Source: CAZAFL01 sp964484465
Lineage (GTDB): Bacteria; Bacteroidota; Ignavibacteria; UBA10030; SZUA-254
DNA length: 64,000 bases
Assembly: GCA_964484465.1 (NCBI GenBank)
Contig: CAZAFL010000015.1
Location: forward strand, 5,192 to 69,191
Reading direction: 5' to 3'
Position numbers and translations under genes: made by a program. The notes beneath the pieces were generated by a model. The model had not been told where the DNA came from. It ran no database searches and saw only the letters and a program-made list of their open reading frames with translations. Below are positions 25,528 to 33,847 of this stretch, one piece after another. Each line of letters starts with the position of its first letter. Position 1 is the stretch's first letter.

Positions 25528-26139
25528 TTATTTTGGTTTTGTCATCGTCGGAACACGTTCACCGGTGGGAGATATCGGATCCGGCACTGCATTTTCAATC
25601 GGGGGCAGTGATTTGAGATACGCAAACATTGCTTTCAGATCCTCATCGGTTGCTTGTCGGGTATTCCACCACGGCATTGGTGGTAGGAGGTCCCTGCCTT
25701 CTCCCATATCCTTACCTGTGCGGATAGCTTTGATGAAGACGTCTTCAGTCCAGCTTCCAATTCCCGTTGCGGTGTCCGGAGTAAGATTGCGCGTAAAGCT
25801 TGTTCCCCAAGGACCAGACCATGCTGTGAAGTCATTTGAACCAACAGCTCCCCAGCCTTGAGGGCCGATGAGGCCTTTGGGGACTTCAGGAAGTTGTTGA
25901 TTTGCCGGATGACCGGAGAGTAATCTGGTGGTATCCTCTATTGGTCCCTTTGGAGTAAAGATTTTTGGCGAGTGGCAGTCGCCACACTGACCGAGCGTGA
26001 CAAGGTATTTGCCTCGAGCGACCTGACTCATCTTCGATTTTGCATTTACTTTCTTGGTCTGAGGAGGGGATGGGCGGAACCAGGCTAAGCTTATTATTCC
26101 CGTTGTCAGCGCGACAAGAACGAACAAATACATTCGCAT
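25528..26139 (-). CDS. Membrane-anchored monohaem cytochrome c
   Basis: 203 residues. N-terminal hydrophobic helix (LFVLVALTTGIISLAWF) is an anchor or signal. The haem motif is CGDCH (C52, C55, H56), followed by a large Trp/Gly/Pro-rich loop (GPQGWGAVGSNDFTAWSGPWGTSFTRNLTPDTATGIGSWTEDVFIKAIRTGKDMG) and PPMPW, whose Met is the likely distal ligand. DLKAMFAYLKSLPPI closes the domain. Only one CxxCH is present. This type often serves as electron acceptor subunit of periplasmic dehydrogenases. ATG has AAGGAG five to six bases upstream, and the gene has a perfect-consensus promoter. Confidence 0.9.
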   Translation of the reverse strand: MRMYLFVLVALTTGIISLAWFRPSPPQTKKVNAKSKMSQVARGKYLVTLGQCGDCHSPKIFTPKGPIEDTTRLLSGHPANQQLPEVPKGLIGPQGWGAVGSNDFTAWSGPWGTSFTRNLTPDTATGIGSWTEDVFIKAIRTGKDMGEGRDLLPPMPWWNTRQATDEDLKAMFAYLKSLPPIENAVPDPISPTGERVPTMTKPK

Positions 26140-26191
26140 ATATTACTCCTTGATAAGTTAGATAGGTGAATAGTGCAGTGGGAAATAATCC

Positions 26192-26206
26192 CGAGTTATA
26201 AACTCG
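26192..26206. promoter_or_regulatory. Palindromic operator candidate at the cytochrome start site
   Basis: CGAGTT-ATA-AACTCG is a perfect six-base-arm inverted repeat. It covers the predicted transcription start (about 26203) of the cytochrome promoter, where a repressor would block initiation. A second, less perfect repeat (GGGA...TCCC, 26180-26193) abuts it. Confidence 0.4.
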
Positions 26207-26209
26207 TTC

Positions 26210-26238
26210 AATATAAATTGTTCAATTGTTATTGTCAA
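26210..26238 (-). promoter_or_regulatory. Promoter of the cytochrome c-cupredoxin-acsA operon
   Basis: Minus-strand TTGACA (26238-26233), exactly 17 bases, TATATT (26215-26210): a perfect -35 and the usual -10 of this genome. The leader is about 64 bases and begins with the palindrome at 26192-26206. Confidence 0.75.
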
Positions 26239-26270
26239 TACCGAGGAGGAAAAAAGGGTGGGTGAAATTA

Positions 26271-26656
26271 CTAATCCTGGAGCTTGTCAAACATTTCTTT
26301 CCGGATTAGAAGCAAAATGGCGGTTTGGGGAACAATCAGGTATTTTCTTGATTCAAATTCGATTTCAATCGATTGATCCCGCAGGAAAAGGGCGTAGTCT
26401 CCCTCTTCTGCCTGCAGAGGAATGTATTTTACAGGGTCTTTTGGGGTGGTCGTCCAAGGTTCCTGGTCGATGAAACTTGGATTGGGAACAGGATATCCCG
26501 GTCCGACCCTTACGATATAACCGCTTTGGACTTTTTCTTTTTCCTTCACACTCGGTGGCTGGTACAGGCCTGCTCTGTGCGGTCCTTGTCGGAATCCGGC
26601 AGGATGAGCACCTTATCGCCGACCACAAGGATATTTTTTTTACCGTCGATATTCAC
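26271..26656 (-). pseudogene. GroES-family co-chaperonin paralogue with a frameshift
   Basis: Reading from GTG at 26656, the frame gives VNIDGKKNILVVGDKVLILPDSDKDRTE and then runs into a stop after CTSHRV. Skipping to the other frame near 26569-26578 restores AGLYQPPSVKEKEKVQSGYIV, RVGPGYPVPNPSFIDQEPW and the rest, to a normal end (IEFESRKYLIVPQTAILLLIRKE). Both halves match a GroES-like paralogue family with an insert before YIPLQAEEGDYALFLR, and the join DRTE-(x)-AGLY is canonical. The simplest cause is loss of one base (G) in ACAGAG|CAGG. It may be a pseudogene, a sequencing/assembly error, or a -1/+1 recoding site. No groEL is adjacent. The region up to 26952 shows no other gene. Confidence 0.8.
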
Positions 26657-26885
26657 TGCTCTATGCCAGTAAATTTCCCAAAAAATGTTTTTCGATTTCT
26701 GAAACGAAATTTTGACACCAAAAGATAGCCATTTTATTGACGCATTTCAAGTTCTGTGAAGTCTGGGTAACTGCCCATTTTTGCTGAATGCACGCTTCGA
26801 CTTCGGGGATTCATTCGCTTATGAGGTGAGTGCAATCGAGCTGTTACTTACGGCAAGAGGGACTTGGAAATCCCGTTAAAAACTT

Positions 26886-26928
26886 TTAATTTTGAATTAA
26901 TTATCATTCTTAAACAATTTCCTATATT
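26886..26928 (+). promoter_or_regulatory. Two-component operon promoter with TTAA repeats
   Basis: TTAA occurs at 26886, 26897 and 26910, and TATATT at 26923-26928. There is no good -35 at the normal distance. The roughly helical-turn spacing of TTAA boxes ahead of a -10 resembles promoters activated by OmpR/PhoB-type regulators, so autoregulation is possible. The same layout recurs at 29116-29168. Confidence 0.45.
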
Positions 26929-26952
26929 GAGGGTCAAATCTAGGGCTCACCA

Positions 26953-27624
26953 ATGCGCATTTTAGTAATTGAAGATGAGAAAAAAGTTGCCCAGTTCCTG
27001 AAGCAGGGATTGGAAGAGGAACGTTATGTCGTGGACGTTGCCTACGACGGTGAGAAGGGTGAGCTCATCGCCTCGACGGAGGAGTACGATTTAATTATTC
27101 TCGATATTCTTATTCCCAAGAAAAACGGAGTAACAGTGCTGAAGGAGCTCCGCTCGAAACGGATACAGACTCCCATCCTGATGCTCACTGCAAAAAGCTC
27201 GACTGAAGATAAAGTGGAAGGATTGGACAGCGGAGCCGACGACTATCTAACCAAACCCTTTGCGTTTGCGGAATTACTCGCGCGAGTCCGGTTGTTGCTT
27301 CGTCGGGGAGCAGCTGAAAAATCGACCGTTATCAAGATTGCCGACCTGCAGCTCGACCTTGTCACACACAAAGCGACACGCGGGGAAAAACTCATTGAAC
27401 TGACCGCAAAAGAATACGCACTTCTTGAATATTTTATGCGGAATAAGAACCGTGTGCTGACACGAACAACGATTTCAGAACATATCTGGAACTACAACTT
27501 CGACACGGGGACGAATGTTATCGATGTATACATCAATCATCTCCGCAGTAAAGTAGACGATGGGTTCGATAAGAAACTCCTTCACACTGTCAGAGGTGTT
27601 GGATATGTTATGAGGGATGAGTGA
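26953..27624 (+). CDS. OmpR-family response regulator
   Basis: 223 residues. Receiver domain 1-115 with acidic pair E7-D8, phosphoacceptor D51 (LIILDILIP), conserved T (MLTAKSS) and K in YLTKPFA. The winged-helix DNA-binding domain occupies about 125-223 (LIELTAKEYALLEYFMRNKNRVLTRTTISEHIW...VIDVYINHLRSKVDDGFDKKLLHTVRGVGYVM). It resembles the CusR/MprA-type subgroup. It partners with the kinase whose gene starts just after its stop codon. Confidence 0.95.
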   Translation: MRILVIEDEKKVAQFLKQGLEEERYVVDVAYDGEKGELIASTEEYDLIILDILIPKKNGVTVLKELRSKRIQTPILMLTAKSSTEDKVEGLDSGADDYLTKPFAFAELLARVRLLLRRGAAEKSTVIKIADLQLDLVTHKATRGEKLIELTAKEYALLEYFMRNKNRVLTRTTISEHIWNYNFDTGTNVIDVYINHLRSKVDDGFDKKLLHTVRGVGYVMRDE

Positions 27625-27625
27625 G

Positions 27626-29098
27626 ATGCTCGGGGTACTCAAATCGATCCGGACGAAACTAACGCTCTGGTATGCGTTCATTCTTCTGAGTACCCTTGTT
27701 GCATTCGGCGTTATTGCATACGCGTATTCCATCGAACGGCTATCGGAAAACCTTGACCGCTCTCTCCGGAATGAAGTAAAGTGGGTGAAGAGTTTTCTGG
27801 AACCGAAAGCAAGCAAAGTGAAACCGAGTAAAAAATTCACGCCGAAAAAACCCGCGCCCGTCGAGCCTGCCCCTGAGGAGATACAAGCGTCCGAGGATGA
27901 TACCGAGCTGAATGACGCCGATGATGAAATTTGGAATCAGATATATGAACACGCTTTATTGAATCCGAAGAAAACTCTCATTGATGTGACCGACAAGAAG
28001 GGGTCAATTATTTTTCGGTCATATAGCGTAGGGGGAGAGAGCCTGATGGTTGCAAATGTCCCTCTGGATACACTCAAGATCTTTACAGTCCCGAACGGGA
28101 AAGGCAACGACTTGCGCGTCGCAGCCACGGCGACAAAGAACCTCCACATCTATGTCGCCTATCCGCTTGCTGAGCTGGGCGACGTTCTCGATAACTTGTT
28201 TTCAATTTTTCTTGTTCTCATTCCTATTGCTCTCGCCGTCTCGGTGGGCGGAGGGTGGTTCCTTGCCAATAAGTCTTTGAAGCCTGTCGACCAGGTGACC
28301 CAGACTGCCCGTCAGATTACCGCGAATAATTTGGACCGCCATATTCCGCGAAGGGAGGTTGATGACGAGATCGGCCGCCTCATCTCGACGTTCAACGACA
28401 TGATTGTCCGGCTACGGGATTCGTTCGAGCAGATCAAACAATTCTCTACCGATGCTTCGCATGAACTTCGGACGCCACTGACGATTATGCGCGGAGAAGT
28501 CGAGCTTGCGCTACGCAGTCCGAAAGAGGGGGAAGAATACCGGCGTGTTCTCGCGAGCAATCTGGAAGAAATCCTACGCCTTTCATCTATTATTGAAAAT
28601 CTTCTCACATTGTCTCGCGGCGATGCCGACCCTCATCATTTGAAGTTAGAAGAAATTCATTTGAATGAAATCCTTTCCGAATTATACCAGGATGGTGAAT
28701 TCCTGGGGTCAAAGAAGGAGGTCTCGATAGAGCTCGGGTGTAATGATCATGTTTCCATCATGGGAGACCAGTTGCGGCTGCGCCAATTATTCCTGAACCT
28801 GCTCGACAACGCGATAAAGTACACGCCCGAACATGGAAGAGTATGGTTGTCGCTGGAGCGACAAAATGGTAGCGCAAAGGTGACTGTCAGGGATAACGGC
28901 ATCGGTATTTCGAAGGATGATCAGTCGAAGATTTTTGACCGGTTTTACCGGGTCGACAAGGCACGGTCCAGGGAGCTCGGAGGCAACGGCCTCGGGCTTT
29001 CCATAGCCAAGTGGATTGCCGAACTCCACCGGGGGCATATTGAAGTAGAAAGTGAAGTTGGAAAAGGGAGCACGTTCACTGTTTATTTGCCAATCTAA
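27626..29098 (+). CDS. Membrane sensor histidine kinase
   Basis: 490 residues. First membrane helix near residues 13-35, an extracytoplasmic sensor region of ~130 residues with a Lys/Pro-rich then acidic stretch (KPSKKFTPKKPAPVEPAPEE), second helix (FSIFLVLIPIALAVSVGGGWFLA), HAMP (SLKPVDQVTQTARQITANNLDRHIPRREVDDEIGRL), HisKA with H279 (FSTDASHELRTPLTIMRGEVE), and a HATPase domain with N (LFLNLLDNAIKYTP), G1 (VRDNGIGIS), F (FDRFYRVDKARSR) and G2 (GGNGLGLSIAKWI) boxes. The sensor signal is not evident. An in-frame ATG at 27617 overlaps the regulator gene; the ATG at 27626 follows its stop by one base. Confidence 0.95.
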   Translation: MLGVLKSIRTKLTLWYAFILLSTLVAFGVIAYAYSIERLSENLDRSLRNEVKWVKSFLEPKASKVKPSKKFTPKKPAPVEPAPEEIQASEDDTELNDADDEIWNQIYEHALLNPKKTLIDVTDKKGSIIFRSYSVGGESLMVANVPLDTLKIFTVPNGKGNDLRVAATATKNLHIYVAYPLAELGDVLDNLFSIFLVLIPIALAVSVGGGWFLANKSLKPVDQVTQTARQITANNLDRHIPRREVDDEIGRLISTFNDMIVRLRDSFEQIKQFSTDASHELRTPLTIMRGEVELALRSPKEGEEYRRVLASNLEEILRLSSIIENLLTLSRGDADPHHLKLEEIHLNEILSELYQDGEFLGSKKEVSIELGCNDHVSIMGDQLRLRQLFLNLLDNAIKYTPEHGRVWLSLERQNGSAKVTVRDNGIGISKDDQSKIFDRFYRVDKARSRELGGNGLGLSIAKWIAELHRGHIEVESEVGKGSTFTVYLPI

Positions 29099-29115
29099 TA
29101 TTTCTAACCATTCAG

Positions 29116-29168
29116 TTAAAAAATCTTAATTTCGGTTTAAGCATCCCTTAATCCTCACTTCGTATATT
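29116..29168 (+). promoter_or_regulatory. Promoter of the Lys/Ala-rich exported protein gene with TTAA repeats
   Basis: TTAA boxes at 29116, 29126, 29137 (as TTTAAG) and 29149 are spaced 10-12 bases, followed by TATATT at 29163-29168. The distance from last box to -10 (14) is close to that in the two-component promoter (13), and again the -35 is poor. This suggests activation by the OmpR-type regulator encoded just upstream. Confidence 0.45.
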
Positions 29169-29227
29169 AGAATAGATACTGCAAACAGTATAACTCAATC
29201 TATCATAATTATTCAAAGGAGAAAACA

Positions 29228-29551
29228 ATGAAGAAATCACTTTTGTCGCTTGCGATTGTTCTTGCGACGACATGTGTGCTCACCATCGCGGCTGTTGCAG
29301 GTACGCGTACAGCATCACCCGCAGGGACACCCACGTTGGTGAAACAGGAAGGTTCAACGATGGCAAAGCAGGATACGACAGCAGCTCCGGCAGTCAAGCC
29401 GGAAGCAGCAACGGAAAAGAAAGAGGTTACTCCTGCAAAAAGTATGAACCCCAAGAGCACAAAGAAAAGTTCAAAGCATGCAAAACATGCAATGAAATCG
29501 AAGAAAGCCCCGAAGAAGGCTGATGATGCAATGAAGCCGGAGGGAAAGTAG
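29228..29551 (+). CDS. Small exported Lys/Ala-rich protein
   Basis: 107 residues. Signal peptide MKKSLLSLAIVLATTCVLTIAAVAG, then a low-complexity mature part: Thr/Pro/Ala-rich, followed by a strongly basic C-terminal half (KSTKKSSKHAKHAMKSKKAPKKADDAMKPEGK). AAGGAG lies seven bases upstream of the ATG. No family recognised; likely a periplasmic or surface polycation, perhaps metal- or nucleic-acid-binding through its His/Lys. It follows a two-component system and shares its promoter layout, so it may be a target. Confidence 0.75.
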   Translation: MKKSLLSLAIVLATTCVLTIAAVAGTRTASPAGTPTLVKQEGSTMAKQDTTAAPAVKPEAATEKKEVTPAKSMNPKSTKKSSKHAKHAMKSKKAPKKADDAMKPEGK

Positions 29552-29579
29552 ATTCTTTTCTGAATCGCAACAACACTCA

Positions 29580-29609
29580 GGCATCCCGGGAAACCGGGAT
29601 GCCTTTTTT
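29580..29609 (+). terminator. Intrinsic terminator
   Basis: Perfect ten-base stem (29580-29589 with 29594-29603), GAAA tetraloop and six T (29604-29609). It ends the Lys/Ala-rich gene transcript and sits between convergent genes. Confidence 0.95.
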
Positions 29610-29623
29610 ATCTCATTGACTGT

Positions 29624-32600
29624 CTAAATATCTGCACCAAGGGAGAAGTAATATTTGGGTGAGGAGAATTCTTTCAGGTTAAACGACCATGCGACATCCA
29701 TTTTCAGGAGGAAACCGAGGAAGATCATTCTCACTCCATAACCCGTACCGGTAAGAAGGTCTTTCATATACACGTTTCCGTCCTGATCCCTATCAATTCC
29801 TTTAAAGTCGGTCCTGTGCGTCCACGCACCGCCCATGTCAAGAAACAACACCCCGTTGAGACTCTGGAAGAATACCGGCAGTGGTCCTGCGGCAAAATAT
29901 CCGAAAAATGGAAAACGAAATTCTGCATTCATTAAACCGTACTTTGTTCCTATTCTTGCGTTATAATTATACCCTCGTAATGGTATGCCGGAAGTAAGGA
30001 ACACAAAGTCTTCGGCACTGTCGATAGGGATGCGATTGTTTTCAAATTGCCGGTTGACCCAATTGTCAACCCCTCCGACAACGAATCGCTGCGGGTTTTC
30101 ACCGAAACTGCCGCCTCCGGCAAAGCGAAGCGCAAAAGTATAATTCCGCCACAGTTTAAAATATGTCCGATAATCTCCGGTAATAGTATAAAAACCTAAT
30201 GCATCTCCTCCGATTTTAGGGCTTGCAGAAAGAGTTATGTTATACCGGTCTCCGTTGACGGGAGCAATAAGTCCCCACAGACTCGTGTCGTGAATATAAC
30301 TCAGAGACGGCACAATGAGGCTGCGCCTCTGGACCGGAAGAAATGCCGAGTCCAGATTTTCCCGGCTGATATTGAACCATGAAAGGCTGAACTCATACCT
30401 GTTGAATTTATTCAATGGCAGTGAAGCAAGACCGGTGATGCCGTAATTACGGAACCGGTACTCCACCCCACCGGGTGTTCCATTATCGACAAGCAGAAAA
30501 CGAGCCTGATGGAATGCCTGGATGCCGTAATCAATGCGCCTGGGGAGATAAAGGTAAGCGATTGCGTAATCACTATTCTTCAGGTCGAACTGCAGGTTCG
30601 TGAGAAGGTAAATCTGATGATTACCAAGCATATCGCTGAATGCCATCACGGTCGAGCCCTGAACACCCCAGTAGGTGTTGTATCCCGCATTCCCGTAAAT
30701 AATGTCAGGTGAAAAATTCAACTTGTATTTGTTGACTTTATAATTTCCTTTTTCATCCAGGTTGTTTCTGACGGCGACAAGTTTTGTTGAGTCGTTTTTT
30801 TTCTCTTCGCGGCCGGAAAACGCATCGTTAAACACATAATTACGGAGATCGATTTTCACGTCATTTCCATAGAGATTCGTTGAATCCTGCTCATCTTTCT
30901 TAATCACAATATCTTCAGAGGCATTCACGCTGTCCTTTGAGGGCGCAACAGGTTCCACGGGCTTATGCTTCGCAAGCTGACGTTTGATGTATTCAGTTGG
31001 TTCTAGTTCTGTCGTTTTCAGATTTCGTTCGAGAGGAGTTCTCATGAGGAAGAGATCGAATCCCGCATTAGTGAGGGATGAGAACGCCAGTTTGTTGCCG
31101 TCCTGCGAGAGGGAGAGCTGATAGACGCCGTTCAATGAATTCGTTAACGGTCGTACCGTTCCGCTGTCTAAATTCTTGACATAAATATTGTTGATTCCGT
31201 TCATATCGGAAATGAAAAGAAGCTGTTTGCCGTCCGGTGCCGGTGTTGGCGACGTTTCGTTACTATTCGGCAAATCGGTAATGCGCGTAATACGGCGTGA
31301 GGCAACATCCACACAATAAAGGTCAAGCTGGTGATAATCATACGTCTGAATTTTGAATCCGCCTGGTATCAATGCGGGGTCAATGTTACTTGTTCGGTCT
31401 GACGAAAAGTAAATCTTTTTCCCGTCCGGCGACCATGCGGGGTCTGCATCACTGAAAATGTCGTTTGTAAGATTTGTGAGTTGTTTGGTATCAAGGTCAT
31501 ACGTGTAAATATCCGACCGTTCCTTCTTGTTTCCCACGAATGCAAGAACTCCCTCGTGGTGGACTGAGTCGTGCATGACAGGATACCAATCGATTGAAAA
31601 AATTCCGTCGAACCCGAATTCGAATTTCTGTTCTTTGCCTGAATTAACATCAATGACAATAATGGCATCCTGGTCACCGCTTTTTGCCGCAAGGGCGAGG
31701 CGCTTGCCATCGGGGGACCACGCCATTCCGGGCGTCAGCAAGTGTAGTTCTTCGAAGTCCGCTGTCCGCTGTCCGTTGACGAGTTTCTTTTGAATTGACC
31801 CGTCGAGCGCATTCATAATAAAGACATCGAAATAATCGTCGCGGTTTGAGATAAATGCGATTCTGTCACCCTGGGGCGAGATCGACGGGCTGGTGTTGTA
31901 AAAGCTACCGTCCTTTGTATGGTCTGTGAGTTTATGAGCATAATCTGCGGGGTCTTCCCGTTTCGCAATATCAGGCCAGTACAAGACTTTTTGTTCTTTC
32001 TGCCATCTCTCCGAAAGTTCTTCAATACTCAATCCTATCGCAGTGCGAAATCCCTGCTCGACGCTGTGTGTTCCTTTGATACGTGTGAGGATCTCGGCGA
32101 TTTTCTGATCGCCGTACTTCGTTGCGATGTAATTCCAGACGGATTGTCCGCCGCGGTAGGCGTAGTATCCTTCAAGAAATTCGATGGGGGGAAGGTATTC
32201 GTGGATGGTTGCATCGCGTAAAAACATATCGGAATTCGTTTCCCATTTCAGGGCTTCGTATTCAGCCAAACCTTCGTTAAACCAGAGCGGCAGCTGCAGT
32301 GTAATATTGTTGGAGATAATTGATTGAATTGATCCTCCGTAAAACATATCGTTGATCACCGCATGGACGAGCTCATGGTGGATCACATGCCGGAATTTAC
32401 TATAATCCCCTTCAAAGGGAAGGATGACTCTGTTCTTAAATAATTCCGTTACCCCGCCGATTCCTTCTTCGAGATAAGAATTAACGACATTAGTCTGCTG
32501 AAAGTCATTATGAGAATTATAAACGATAATGGCAACACGGTTGGTTATTTGATAACGGAACGACCTGCTGATTTCAGTGTATGAGGATTCGGCAATGTCC

Positions 32601-32782
32601 GCAGCAAAATCTGCCAGATACTCTCCGCCTTGGGAAAAATAAACGTCAAAATGATTCGACTGAATGAAGTACCATTCAAAGTCAGTGTATTGGACTTTGT
32701 TTTTTCCGAACGTTGTTTCCTGTGCGAATCCTGTTCCGGAAATAATGAGGAGAGTTGCCACTAGGGCAGTACACAGTTTCAT
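29624..32782 (-). CDS. Metallopeptidase/TolB-type propeller/outer-membrane barrel protein
   Basis: 1052 residues in three parts. After signal peptide MKLCTALVATLLIISGTGFAQ comes a gluzincin-type peptidase domain with H136-E-L-V-H140 and a downstream NEGLAEYEAL (E170 or E174 the third zinc ligand). About 280-630 is a TolB/PD40 beta-propeller with repeated SPDGKRLALAA, AWSPDGKKIYFSSDR, PAPDGKQLLFISD and SQDGNKLAFSS motifs. After a Lys/Asp-rich linker (~640-700) the C-terminal third is strand-rich and ends like a BamA/surface-antigen barrel (GYNYNARIGTKYGLMNAEFRFPF...GVLFLDMGGAW...FSLGADI). ATG at 32782 has GGAG upstream; an in-frame start at 32836 is poorer. Possibly a surface-anchored protease; specificity unknown. 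Confidence 0.85.
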   Translation of the reverse strand: MKLCTALVATLLIISGTGFAQETTFGKNKVQYTDFEWYFIQSNHFDVYFSQGGEYLADFAADIAESSYTEISRSFRYQITNRVAIIVYNSHNDFQQTNVVNSYLEEGIGGVTELFKNRVILPFEGDYSKFRHVIHHELVHAVINDMFYGGSIQSIISNNITLQLPLWFNEGLAEYEALKWETNSDMFLRDATIHEYLPPIEFLEGYYAYRGGQSVWNYIATKYGDQKIAEILTRIKGTHSVEQGFRTAIGLSIEELSERWQKEQKVLYWPDIAKREDPADYAHKLTDHTKDGSFYNTSPSISPQGDRIAFISNRDDYFDVFIMNALDGSIQKKLVNGQRTADFEELHLLTPGMAWSPDGKRLALAAKSGDQDAIIVIDVNSGKEQKFEFGFDGIFSIDWYPVMHDSVHHEGVLAFVGNKKERSDIYTYDLDTKQLTNLTNDIFSDADPAWSPDGKKIYFSSDRTSNIDPALIPGGFKIQTYDYHQLDLYCVDVASRRITRITDLPNSNETSPTPAPDGKQLLFISDMNGINNIYVKNLDSGTVRPLTNSLNGVYQLSLSQDGNKLAFSSLTNAGFDLFLMRTPLERNLKTTELEPTEYIKRQLAKHKPVEPVAPSKDSVNASEDIVIKKDEQDSTNLYGNDVKIDLRNYVFNDAFSGREEKKNDSTKLVAVRNNLDEKGNYKVNKYKLNFSPDIIYGNAGYNTYWGVQGSTVMAFSDMLGNHQIYLLTNLQFDLKNSDYAIAYLYLPRRIDYGIQAFHQARFLLVDNGTPGGVEYRFRNYGITGLASLPLNKFNRYEFSLSWFNISRENLDSAFLPVQRRSLIVPSLSYIHDTSLWGLIAPVNGDRYNITLSASPKIGGDALGFYTITGDYRTYFKLWRNYTFALRFAGGGSFGENPQRFVVGGVDNWVNRQFENNRIPIDSAEDFVFLTSGIPLRGYNYNARIGTKYGLMNAEFRFPFFGYFAAGPLPVFFQSLNGVLFLDMGGAWTHRTDFKGIDRDQDGNVYMKDLLTGTGYGVRMIFLGFLLKMDVAWSFNLKEFSSPKYYFSLGADI

Positions 32783-32931
32783 TCTTTCAGCTCCATAAGT
32801 TGTCGACTGGATGAAGGGTTGCGATTGCAAAAGCATTCGGCTTACAAGCTACAACAACGCTTGTGACCGTTAAGTGCCTTTTTTGGATGAAAAAAGCCTT
32901 TCAGATATAGACGATTCGGTCTGAAATTAGT

Positions 32932-33792
32932 TTAATTTACCGAACTTCCTGCAACATCGATATTTCCCCCGGTTGCGGGAGAAAGCGCCTCGTTCATCGA
33001 GCCAGTGCGGTAACCCTGCAAATCGAGAGTAACATATGTGAAACCCAATTGTTTCAGGTGGCTCACAATTCTTTCCCTCAATTCATCGTCGAGCAGGCGA
33101 TGGAGCTCTTCTTTCCCTACTTCGATGCGAGCAGTTTTATCATCATGATGGCGGACGCGGAAAGAGCGGAATCCCAGATCGCGGAAGAGTGTTTCAGCGG
33201 TATCGATTTTCATAAGCGCCTCTTTAGTAATGCCGAATCCATATGGAAAACGGGATGAGAGACAGGCAAACGAACCCTTATTCCAGGTTGGTAAACCCAG
33301 GTGTTTGGAAATTTCTCTGACTTCGTTCTTGTTTAAGCCTGCTTCGAGGAGCGGCGAACGGACATTCTGTTCCTGTTTTGCCCTCATCCCCGGCCGAAAA
33401 TCCCCGAGGTCATCTGTTATCGTCCCGTCAGCTACCCATGCAATGTTTCGTTCTTTAGCAATCCCGTGAAGTTTCGAGAACAATTCCGTCTTGCAGAAAT
33501 AACATCGGTCTGAAGGGTTTTCACGGAATTTAAGATTGTCGGTCTCTTCGGTTCGGATTTCCTCAAAACGAGCGCCGATCAATTGTGCGATGTGGAGCGC
33601 ATCTTCATATTCACGGGTAGGATATGTTTCGGATTTTCCAATAACCGCGAGGGCGTCATCACCGAGCACATCGGTTGCGACTTTCAGGAGAAGGGTGCTG
33701 TCGACGCCGCCCGAATAGCCGATGATAAGAGTTCCAAGGTTCCGGATAATGGTCCGGAGGTGAAAATATTTTGATTCGAGCTCAGGGGTCAT
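32932..33792 (-). CDS. larE: ATP-dependent sacrificial sulfur transferase LarE-like
   Basis: 286 residues of the PP-loop N-type ATP pyrophosphatase superfamily. IGYSGGVDSTLLLKVA is the PP-loop; DRCYFCKTELFSKL supplies the Cys pair typical of LarE-type enzymes; VADGTITDDLGDFRPGMRAKQEQNVRSPLLEAGLNKNEVREISKHLGLPTWNKGSFACLSSRFPYG is family-typical. LarE supplies sulfur for the nickel-pincer cofactor of lactate racemase; larB, larC and larA are not in the window, so a broader sulfur-transfer role is equally possible. ATG at 33792 gives the right N-terminus. It follows the TPR gene by 55 bases. Confidence 0.88.
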   Translation of the reverse strand: MTPELESKYFHLRTIIRNLGTLIIGYSGGVDSTLLLKVATDVLGDDALAVIGKSETYPTREYEDALHIAQLIGARFEEIRTEETDNLKFRENPSDRCYFCKTELFSKLHGIAKERNIAWVADGTITDDLGDFRPGMRAKQEQNVRSPLLEAGLNKNEVREISKHLGLPTWNKGSFACLSSRFPYGFGITKEALMKIDTAETLFRDLGFRSFRVRHHDDKTARIEVGKEELHRLLDDELRERIVSHLKQLGFTYVTLDLQGYRTGSMNEALSPATGGNIDVAGSSVN

Positions 33793-33847
33793 AACAACAG
33801 AGGGCAAAACAGAAATCCGTGCCCTCCCTGAATGTAGTAAAAGGATA

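Noticed and set aside
26365..26628. An 87-residue minus frame across the GroES region
   Set aside because: It is in the third frame; the two GroES half-frames explain the sequence much better.
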